Of a stretch of DNA of 64,000 bases, positions 37,401-49,400 are shown piece by piece (the first letter of the stretch is position 1; each line of letters opens with the position of its first letter). This DNA is from Ischnura elegans. Lineage: Eukaryota > Arthropoda > Insecta > Odonata > Coenagrionidae. The notes below the pieces were generated by a model. It had not been told where the DNA came from. It searched no databases and saw only the letters and a list, made by a program, of their open reading frames with translations. The stretch is from positions 13,162,744 to 13,226,743 of the forward strand of contig NC_060248.1 in the NCBI RefSeq assembly GCF_921293095.1, given 5' to 3'. Made by a program: the position numbers and the translations under genes.

Positions 37401-40400
37401 AGAATGGTGACAAGTGACGGGATGAGTGTAGATTAGAGATGGGTCGTAGAAAGTAACACGAACTTAAATCTACAGCCCAATGAAACAGGAAACTGGTCCC
37501 AGCCGTGACACTTAAAATAATATTATGAATTCTCAACATTTACTCCTTCAAGGATGCATATCAATTATTTAATCCTTATTTCACCCTTCAAAACGATTGG
37601 AACTCAGGTTTCCACACTGATCCATTTGCAGTATTGCTAACATGGAATGAGAAGATAAATTTTAACGGGCATGCTGCATTGACCATTAAAATTTATCTTT
37701 GGCCACTGCTGCCATCAAAGTCTTCAGTTGCACAAGTAGTCATAACTGCACCAAGCAAAGGTCAAAACAAAACTTATTGATTGACCTGCCAGGGAGACTG
37801 GTGTCATCTTTATACCTAGTACCATTGACAAGTTGGTATGCATCGTAACTTCATTAGGTTTAAAGACATAAGGCTGCACAGATTAGAGACTACCTTGCAG
37901 AAGCAATGCACCAGGATTTTTGGTGGTGTGACAAGCCAGCACATCCTAGCAAGCACACACTCCACAAGGGTACACCTCGTAATTTGAAAAGACAAAAAAT
38001 AAGTAAAGGAGGTGAAAAAACAACTCACCCTTTCCATCATGTCTGTAGTGATGATGACAGCTGAGTAGAGTGAGTGCAGCAGTTTACACATCTTCTCCTC
38101 AGTGGTGCGATTCAAAGCTTCAATTGTCATGACCAAAGCCTAAAGTAAAAAACAATTGCAACATATCACCAAACACTCCTTTGCTTCTCAGCGCTATTTT
38201 TTAAGGATCCTGCCACAAATGAAAATCCAATCCAATTATCTTATGGGTAACAATGAAATGACAAATTATTTCCATGATTAGACTTATGAAAACACCATAT
38301 TGAAGAAATAAGGAAAGGTTTGGATATGACCCCTGTATCCCTCTTCCCTGAACCCTTAACCAGTGACGTGCAATTCTTGTTACACTACCAGTGACGTGCG
38401 GTCTGAGAGACCACCATAAATCAAAAATTCATAAAATATTGCAACGTCATTTTTATTGCTTAGTTTAATGTTTCTTTAATTGCTTAACTATTCTAAAACA
38501 TATATCTAATTTTATGCATTCTCATTACGAACCAATTTTTTAGTAAAAATTGTCATTTGAAACATGATCAAAAAACTGGTGTCAAAAACACTCGAGTTAT
38601 TACTATCATATTTAAGCATTAATATTTTGCCAGATTTAAAAATAAGGCCTTAAATGTTAAAGTTGGAAGTCTAAATAATAAGTAAGCATTAAATATATCC
38701 CTCTTATTCCTTTTCTTGATGCATTCTGCAGGTGATCAAAATTACATTTCTTCACAATACCATACACATAGGCTTTATGCATGGGAAGCATAAGAAAGAG
38801 GTTTTCCATTTTTTGGCATGGCAGGCACAGTCTACATGTTGTTCGCTTCTCGAACCTTTTGATTGGTTTCAATTCATGCAATTACCTCTGGTTTCCTCGA
38901 CTCTATATCATCACTTACCCTGTAAAGCATTAATGAAACTAAGAAAACAGCCTGGAAAAGTTCCCTGAATGCACCATCTGTGACAAATATTCTGCAAATG
39001 TCTTTATGATTAGATTTGAAAATCGTAGAATTATCTAAAAGACCATAAAATCAATGTTTTGTAGCTCCGGTCTGCTATCCTTTTTATATTTTTTTCTTTT
39101 AGCTTGAAGCTTCGTATTTGTCCAGTGCAAAATCAATTGCAACATTCGCTCATCAAAAATCTGAGACCAATAATCAAGACGATCAATATATCTTTACCCA
39201 GTGATATCTTGCAATCCTTCAAACCTTGTTTCTTAGCAAAGATGTTATGGAAGGGTGTACTAATTTTCCTCTTTGGGTCATTTGATGACACTGAGAGTGA
39301 TTTCTCCTGTAAAAAAATTTCCTTGGGGACAATTTTTACTACATCATTTCTGTCATAATCTCTGCTCCCTCTTTCAGTATCAGTTGTATTTGTTGGCATG
39401 AGTCAACAGATTTTTACACTACTTTAGAAACTACGCACTCAAGGACTTTTCAGATTGCTTTAGAAAATAGCTGACTAAAATAGTCAAAATAATAAAAAAA
39501 TATGCTTCCAACAAATGTACACGTAACGGCACTTGCATTTCGACGTTTTACTTTCGGTGTTTCCCAGGCTCTTTTTATTTTTTCTTGTGGTAAAACTCGA
39601 TGATTAGATGTTCTGTCCTCTTATACTTAGAAGGAGACCGAATTTCAAAAGATAGGCACAGTTGAATCACACTCCAGACGTTGGTGAGCGAAATTTCGGG
39701 GCTCAAATGGTTCCAAAATACAAACTATATTATAGGCGTACTGCCTGCTTACGCGGAATTTACCACTGCTTTATTCTAATTATTGATAACATCTATAAAA
39801 TCTTAACATTTAAAGAAATAAATGGGTGTTATTTCCAAAAAAAAGGCTTTCATTTGTTTTGCGTTCACCTTCAGCAAAGACTTGAATAGTTATTTATTCT
39901 TGCATGATGTGTATATGAAAAGTTTAGTTCCTTATAATTCATGGTGTGTGATTACAAATATTTTCTAACAAATAATAATTAATTATTCTTATATTTGAAA
40001 AATCATCACGAATTGTTTTTAACAACTTTTGGAATCATTTCCACCAGCAATACGTTGATTTTTTTCAATTTAGTGACGTGCGGTCTCTCAGACCGCTAGT
40101 CGAATTCAGTTGCTAATTTACATAAATTAATAATAGGAACGTTCAATTTTAAGAGAGCGATGTCCTTAGCATATAGAAATATGAAGCTATCGAGAATTAC
40201 AGATGATTTGAAATAGTAATTTTGAAAATATTCATAATTTTAGAAACGCAGCGGTCTCTCAGACCGCACGTCACCAGTTAAGGGATGTAAATTAACCATG
40301 TAAACTGCTTCTAGGTAATACAGGCGGTCCCCGACTTTCGTACACAATGCGTTCCCGAAAACTTGTACGAAAGTCGAACCATTGACTTCCATACTAATTA

Positions 40401-43400
40401 GGGGTTACGTTCCAAAAGAGCGGAATATACGTACTAAAACTTTTTTTTCACGGAATTCATTTCAATTGACTTAATTTTAATAATATGTTAATAAAACTCC
40501 TCAAATCATCTAATTTCTTTCAAAAATAGGCAGAAAGTGCAAATAAAAGTTTAAAAAACAAGAACTCCGTTGGCTATCGAGTGAAACTTCCTCTTGGCGT
40601 CTAAGTTGACATTCCACTTATTACGTCCACTATAAATAAAAGGACATATCAAGAAGCATAACACAATGTATTTGTTGAACCCGCACTCTGGATACCTTTT
40701 AATTTTTACACCAAAATTCGATATTTGGCAGGTGACATTCGTGATCGCGTATATTCCGCATGTTATTCAAAAAAGACAAAAGACAAACGGAATTCGGGTG
40801 ATATTTCGTGCAATATCGTTGCTGAAGGTTTACATGAATTAAACAGCACTTAAACGAAAAAACACAATTAGAAAGGTCTTACTAGTTTTATTGAAAGCTA
40901 TTCGATGATGTCTAGTCAACTTCTTTTGAAAAATATCTTTAATGAAGGCTTTCTTCTTCTCTTGATAAAGGAGCCTATAGCAGGCAGTCTCTCTCCCAAA
41001 TAAATCACCTAGATTAGAGTCAATTACCAACAATTCCCTTCATTATATACGTTCGTATTGTTCGTATATACTGCCGATACTGACATTTGAAACAATTGAA
41101 TGTTGGGATGCGCAATAAACATCGCGGGAATTTTAAAAAAATTACAGACCAACGTCCGAAAGTCCGAATTTAGCGTACGAAAGTCGAGTAAAAGGTGTCA
41201 ATTTTGAATGTACGAAAGTGCGAATTGTACGACAGTCGAGTGTACGAAAGTCGAGGACCGCCTGTAGTGTTAAAAATGACAGAGTTATATAGTTGGAATT
41301 CACACTAACAGCAGAGGATAACCAGCACAACGCAGAACAATTTGATGCTGTGGGATGACGTAATGAGCATGCACAAAGGAGAGGACTACTGTACCTATCC
41401 GGTGCGGTCGATAGCCCTGTGAGCCCTGGGGCGGAATTCTGTACACGGATACCGACGATCGTCGGTGTCGGTAGCTACCGACGATCGTCGGTCGCACCGA
41501 TAGAAATGTGATTCACAAAACCCCGCTACCGACAGATTGTCGGTGCAACCGACAAATTCGTGACGTAATGCTTTTGTCGGTACGAAAGTGGCACCCGCAC
41601 GCGAGGCTAGGTTCCTCGACCAATCATATTTCTCCTTTGTTTGCATTAAACAAATGAGGCTCCGAAAACGCTATCTGTTATTCGTCAGCCGGCGAAGAAG
41701 TTAAAAAGAGTTGATCACTGCTTTGTGAAATATTTACGATGTTTAATCACTCTGCGAATACAATTTCTTACTCCCGTTGGTGCGATGTGGCTTGTATTCC
41801 GAGATTTTGCTGTATTTACCATCGGATTTTTTCTAGCCCAAGTAAAAAAGCCTTTATATTCAAGGATTCAACGGTCGTTGATAGAAGAACACCGGCAACA
41901 TTAGGTGCTCAATGTATTGGAATTTTCAAGTATAATTGTCTTGAAGAGGACTTTGTCTGCTACATAATTGTTCACCTACGCTTATTATAATTGTATTCTT
42001 GGGATTAGCAGTGACGAAATTATTTTTATTAGTATTGTAACAATGTACCTTCATCTTGAGCCACGGCTTGTTTACATCGTTTGCCTCATTGTTCGCCGTA
42101 AGTCCGATACTTCCACAAGGGTAATTATTTAATTAGAAAACATTTTTGTCGCTTGAATTCACATTTTGGGCTATTTAAAATACATTCGTTGAGAAAAACA
42201 CCGAGATTCCGCGGATGTCACGGAAGGTATCATCGCGTCAAGTGTTGTGATTGTGAACTTGAGTGACATACTTTACGCTATCTATTTGGAAGTGTTAACT
42301 TTTGCATTTTGATACCATTTGTGTGTTATTTCAAACTTTGCGTTGATATGACTTTGACTAAATATGCTTAATCAGTGTTAATTTGTGATATACCGTTGGA
42401 AGTATGAAAGTTTCCTCGTGTTGAAATCAAATTTTTGTAGTTTTATGATGAATAATTCATTAAATGTTTCCTTTTTTCGTGCAATCATTCTTTTTATTTG
42501 CCCCTTTCTACCGATGGAATACACGGTACGTACCTACTCAGTGCTCTTATAGTGATAATGAAAATCTATCTTGAAGTCCCGTACGGTGTTTGGTTAGCAT
42601 GGTGAAGTAAATTCAGCATTAATTTCACGGGAAGTTTTGTGCACCGGTAACGACGTCAAAGAGTGAGAGGAGTTAAGTGATGCCATTTATATTCTTCTAA
42701 AATATAGTAGCAATATGCTTTTTCTATTTCGTCGTTGCTGTCTGATGCTCTCAAGAGTACTTACGAATGTAGGAGAGTTATTTTCATTATAAACCCCATT
42801 CTCAGACGCTCACATAGGGTATTGAAGTTAATATAAAAGTGAACGAAATGTCCACGTATATATTTCATTGAAAGTGCATCAATAGGCATTCGTTTTTATT
42901 GAAAATATAAATTAATTTCGGATCCAAACTTTACGAATCAACAATAGATACCTATCGTGTCTTGTTGTGAGTAATTTAAAAGCAAAGCAATACGTTACAT
43001 ACTTAAAATTACAGAATATTTATAATGTAAATACCTTACGCTATTGGAACGCATAATGTAATATACGTTTAACATTGGCAAAGTTAAATACTGCTCCCAC
43101 TATGTAAATTTTACGTTTCAAGTGTTTAATCAATCATTTTTATTATAAATAACATACAATTAGAGCACTTCCACGGATCTAGCGTCGTAGATTATGATTT
43201 AAAATCGTCAGCTTAGGCCGATAAGTGTAAACAAAAGTCCGCCATGTTGCTAAAAATTTGTCGGTAGGTCCTACCGAGCGTTTTGAAATCGTCGGTATGT
43301 ACCGACGGGTTTACCGACAACTGTCGGTGGGATAACGACAATCGTCGGTAAAACGTGTCTCCTGAATCGCTCGTACCGAGACTTATCGGTAGGACCGGCT

Positions 43401-46400
43401 TACCGACACCGACAATCGTCGGTACGATGTACAGAATTCCGCCCCTGGCCTGGATAACATGGTCCTTTGCTATATTCGACCCTGAATACAAGCCTCATAC
43501 TTGGGACGAGCATTACATGTAAGCTGCCTGAATGCATTCTAATCCTGCCCAGCAAATTCGAAGTTCATCCAAATCTACCACTAAAGAGCAAACTCAAAAT
43601 CCACAACATACACTTTTATCCTAGTCCAATCAACTAATAAATCAGATTACCAAAACCAACCCTAGTTAAATAGAAGAAACACTAAATTCACGACATGCGC
43701 TTTCATTCAGATTATCCATTCTAGAATGTCTGGTGCACCTCCAGAAAGGGACAAAAATCATTCAGTGTCTTCACTTCCTTCTATACGAATTTGCTTATTT
43801 GCATAAATCATAACCACAGTGTGTCGTATCCTGCTCATCAGCAGTCAAGTTAGAGAAATTGTGTCGCAACGGGCAGGGTGCCAACAGAGTTAGTGAATAA
43901 ATATTCTATACAGTAATTCAATTTTTGTAAGACCGTGCAAGTATACTTTTAAATGATTAAGTAAGTAGGATGTGAAGTTAACCGCCAGCTGCAGCAATCC
44001 AATAAAAATGTATTAAAATATAAATAAAAACTTGATTTAAACACATACCATCCTCAACTATTGCTGAACTCACATTGTTAATACAGTGAAACCTCGATTT
44101 TACATTCCCCATTTTACATTTTCCCTGATTTTGCACACTTTTTATCAGGTCCCAAACAATACCGTCTGTAAACAATGATACTCAATTTTACAATTTCCTC
44201 AATTTTGCACTTTTTGAAAGTGGTCCATTCAAAAGTGTAAAATAGAGGTTTCACTGCATTAGTATAAAGCTGCCGATGATGGTGATACAAAACTCTAACT
44301 ACACAGAGTAAAATTAGTCCGTATAGTGGCGCAAGAATTATGCCACACCATTGATGAAAAAACAAATAAAACAAGGAAAAACGTCCCTTGCATAGTGGTG
44401 GAATGCCACAGGGACCACAGAATACAGTTTTCCATTCCCAAGTTCTTCATTATGTTCTGCTCTAGATGTCACATATTTTTATCAAGGAAGACGAGTTCAA
44501 AGACACAGCAGAGGGATAAATTTGAGATTGCTAGATACGACTGATGCTCTGTGAGTTCTTTCCCAGCCAAGTGGTGAGGCCCAGCCACCAACACACGGCC
44601 GAGGGGGGAACTTGCCTCATACACTAGCTCGTGGTGGAAGTGCGGCACTTCCAGTTCCACAATGCAGCGCGTTGCCTCTTGGATGTCTCCCGATGACAGG
44701 TACTCTTGGAGCAGCAGAGACATCTGCCGGATGAGGGACTTAACAGGTCGCAGCCCACCCCCAACGCCCCACACGTTGTCCAGGCGTGTCATGCCATGCT
44801 CCAGGGAGAGCAGAGTCTCAGCACGCCCCAGCGCCTGCCTGCAAACACTCACACATTCATCTCTCCACACTGAGGGCAACTGGCATGTCATTTTTAGGCA
44901 AACAAAAAAATTATTTCATTACTCAGGGTTCCAACTCCAACTAAATTATAAAATTCACAGTTTTTTCCAGGTTTTCATGGTCAAAATGTCGTCAAATTCA
45001 CGGTCTGCTGATGAGCCATTTCAGGCAGACATATTGATCACGAAACAATCACCGGCCGCACGTTAACTAAAAATTTATCAAACGCGACAGACGCTCTGAA
45101 AGCAAACGCTGCAATGAAAGTGCCATCTCTTATGACGTCACCTACTTATCGTTAGCAAAATTCAGGGCCGGCTAACGGTTGTGAGTGGAAAACGGAGGGA
45201 GCAGTGAGGTAGGGAAGTAAAAGAAGTGTCTGATTTTTCGCCAGACTTAATGAACACTTTGGTTACCAGTCTTCCAATCACAGGCGCAAGGTCAATGTGT
45301 CGTCATGGCACAAGGAGCAGTAATTGCGCTTCGAATATGCAAGTGCAGACAAATTCCTGGAAAGTGACTGTGCATGACTGACCTTGAAACATGATCGACA
45401 CATCGATTTTTCTTTTGATATATCAATCGTAGGTCTACAATCAAGTTTGAGAGATGTTTAAGGTTTAATGACGAAATTCACGGCTATTTCCAGGTTTTTT
45501 CACGGTAAACGAAATTCACGGCTTATTCACGGTTTTAAGGTTTTCACGGTTGAGTGGAAACCCTGTTACTTCAATGCACAAAATTGCTAATTAATGTAAG
45601 CTTTCCTTCAAGAGATATTGAATATCAAACAGAAAAATTCTAAAACCCCACCCTTCCATAGGTGAAGGATCCCTATGATTCATACTTGGTAACATCATTG
45701 CATTAGCCAAGGTGCCTAAAAAATTTCCGAGAAGATGACTGCAGTGGTTGATAACCTATCGTGATTATGCATGGGATATCTCAATAAAAACATAGGAATT
45801 CACTGTAAGGAATTTCAATGACTTTCTCATCATAATTTATTATTAGAAGAGCCAACTACCGATGGTCCTTTACTTCAGTGGTAATTTAATACTGTAAGAA
45901 TAACTTTATGAATATGCAAAGCTGGAAATTTCATGACCATAGTAAAACACCAGAGTAACAACAAATATCTGGGTCCTCTAAGAAACTCATGCCCCCAAAC
46001 AATCTACCCTATTATTGATTAATAATAATTACTATATTATAATAATTAATATATAACTATCATGAGATTAAAAACTTGAATCTGAAATAAACACCTAACC
46101 GTGTACTGGTTGAAATGCAAACACTCTACCACCATGAACCATGACAGCAGTATTTTTCACTATCACTCCTTCCCATTAAATGCAATTCCTAAAAAATATG
46201 CAATGCACCTTATAAATTTATATTTTATCATATATAATACCATTAGAAATAGTGCTTTGGTGGTGAATGATATTGTATTCAGTACCAAAAAACAAAATGG
46301 AATTAACAGATTCTAAAAATGTAAATATTAATGACTTCTTGTACATAGTAGTGCAGTGTCATTGACATTGATTACCTTTGGGATAAAAAATGAACTCGAA

Positions 46401-49400
46401 TAAATTCATGTGCTTAAAGAGGTGAATACCACAGATACACAGAAGATAACTGTATCTTGGCTGATTCAGGAAATGATAAGCCAAAATTTGCAGTCAACTC
46501 GGGTGGCCTATTGATTTCCAAATTACCCAGATATCAGTCAGAGGAACGTGATTAATATGAATAACAGACAAAGCCAGAGGACAATCTGCGATAAAAACTA
46601 GATGCTTGCCAGTTGAACCAGCCCTAAGAGATGCAGCAAGTGACAAAATGGGTCTTATGTACCTTGCATGCTCACACTCTGCCTTCTCCCGATACGTGCG
46701 CACAAACTTGGGTGGAAGGCAGTCGTCAGCCACAGCACGAGCAAGGAAGTTGGCCAAGATAATGGGTGCTTCTGGAGTGTCCAGGATGAGGTCAGGAAGG
46801 TTCTTCATCAACACATCAAACGCTGAGAACAAACAATAATGTGGAAAATAAACCCTTCGTGCAGAAAAAAAAGAATGTGTAATGTTAATGAATATTACTT
46901 ATGTGTCTGGTGATATTTTTGTGCCTCGATACTTCGCGTTCCTCTTGCCATCTCTCTCCTTACAAAGAACTGGCTTTAGAATTGCTAATTTTGTGGATGT
47001 TTGGAACTGTAATGAAATGGCACATACTGACATTGCCATTCATAAAAAATTGTGGTAATTCCATCAGTATTTCATTCTTAAGAGAAAAGCTTATAATATA
47101 TGCTGTAGAGTCCATGCATAAAATGGAGCAGACTCCAATGATTTTATTTTTGCTGCACTTTGAAAATGGTTTTCTTGTGTTTCCTATCTTCTCGGAAGGA
47201 AGGTAATTCGAAAAACATTCACATACCAATCAATATTGTAATTACATAATGTGTCATTTTGAATTACGTTAAGGGACATGTACAACACCCTCACAAACAG
47301 ACAGACATGAAAGTAAGTTAAGAAAAATGTTATAAAAACATGATGGATTCCCACTCTTCTTTAATGATGCCTTCGTGATACCAAGCCTTGAAATTTTATC
47401 AGCGTGAATTCTCCAACAAAAAATATCTCAACTTATTAATGGACAATCTTTGAATTTTCAAGGTCCTGGCAGATAAAAACACTCCAATCTCATGGCTCAA
47501 AAGTTCTGAAAAGATTGTGCAACCAATCCAAAAATGAAGATAAAATCATTGAAAAATAATTTTTAAATGAATCATTATGAAAAAGGAGAGCAAATGAGGA
47601 GAGATAATTAATGAAATAAGAAACTTGACTCATTCCTCCCAATTATTGTCAAATTTAGACTAGATTGTCCCTTATATTTTAACTCTTTCTTTAATTTTAA
47701 ACTGCAAATAGCTACCGACTGCCAGGCATAGAAAATTCTATGGATTGAAATGAATTTTTGACTCTTAAGAGTACCTCACTTGTATACACTTAATATTTAA
47801 TATTAAGTATGCACAATTTTATATTTAACATTCCATATTTAACTTTCACATCAATTACAGCATTGAGTTTTGGAGTCATTCCCCATGAACCAGTTTAGAG
47901 ATTTATTATGTAGAAAAGGGTAGTCAAAATTATGTCCTTTTCTTTACCAAGGGATCATCAGTAAGCTTAGTATTTTGACCCTACTTGCATCTTAAAATAG
48001 AAACACATTTAATATTAAGAATTTAAAATTAATTTCCTCCAGGTGATAGGCATGCTAATTTATCTCAATCCAAAACTGTTATCCATGTTTGGCTCCTCCA
48101 AAAAGCCCTTTACTACTTGAGCGATTTTTTTGCTTAGTGATTAATAAATACAGGCGGTCCCTGACTATCGTACACAATGCATTCCTGAAAACTTGTACGA
48201 AAGTCTAATGTACGAAAGTAGAGCCATTGACTTCCATACTAATTAGGGGTTACGTTCCAAAAGAGCGGAATATACGTACTAAAACCTTATTTTTCACGGA
48301 ATACATTTCAATTAACTTAATTTTAATAATATGTTAATAAAACTCCTCAAATCATCTAATTTCTTTCGAAAATACGCAGAAAATGCAAATAAAAGTTTAA
48401 AAAACAAGAACTCCGTAGGCTATCGAGTGAAACTTCCCCTCGGCATTTAGTTTGACATTCCACTTATTACGTCCACTATAAATAAAAAGACATATCAAGA
48501 AGCATAATAAAATGTAGTTGTTGAACCCGCACTCTGGATACCTTTTAATTTTTACACCAAAATTCGACATTTGGCAGGTGACATATTCGTGATCGCATAT
48601 ATTTCGCATGTTATTCAAAAAAGACAAAAGACAAACGGAATTTGGGTGATATTTCGTGCAATATCGTTGCTGAAGGTGTACATGAATTAAACAGCACTCA
48701 AACGAAAAACACAATTAGAAAGAAGATCTTACTAGTTTTATTGAAAGCCATTTGATGATGTCTAGTCAACTTCTTTTGAAAAATATCTTCAATGAAGGCT
48801 TTCTTCTTCTCTTGATAAAGGAGCCTATAGCAGGCAGTCTCTCTCCCAAATAAATCACCTAGATTAGAGTCAACTACTAACAATTCCCTTCATTATATAC
48901 GTTCGTATTGTTCGCATATACTGCCATTTGAAACAATTGAATGTTGGGATGCGCAATAAACACCGCGGGAATTTTAAGAAAATTACAGACCAACGTCCGA
49001 AAGTCCGAATTTAGCGTACGAAAGTCAAGTAAAAGGTGTCAATTTTGAACGTACGAGAGTGCGAATTGTACGAAAGTCGAGGACCGCCTGTACAGTAAAA
49101 CTTCGATTTTACGTAGTTAGACGGACCAAAATATGGGCATTGTGTAAATTCAAAGTGTGTAAAATCAAGGGTTGGTATTGGGAAGGAGTATAGTTTTCAG
49201 GATAAAAATTGCCCTTTCTTATTAGAACACTTCCAACACTTTTGTAAAGCTCTGATTTATGGGGATATACAAAAACTATTTCTTTTTTATACAATAACTC
49301 ATTTTGGGTGAGAAAATCTTTGATCTTACTTTGTTGCAAATCCTTCTCAAATATTTTATTTGCAACTGATAATGTTTGCAATGTAGCCTTCACTAATCTC

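Noticed and set aside
37431-37450. TAGAGATGGGTCG, similar to the hAT end at 33469
   Set aside because: No second end or duplication seen.
39133-39399. 88-codon minus-strand ORF inside piggyBac family 2, possible transposase N-terminus
   Set aside because: No piggyBac motif could be recognised in it; kept only as part of the element.
44621-44632. GTATGA as a canonical donor for PDCD4 exon e
   Set aside because: Using it would drop the conserved VYE and break the join to ALVMTIE; the GC donor keeps both sequence and phase.
49091-49120. TACAGTAAAACTTCGATTTT as another pogo-like element end
   Set aside because: Partner end not found; abuts the right end of the 48151-49090 element, so extent is unknown.
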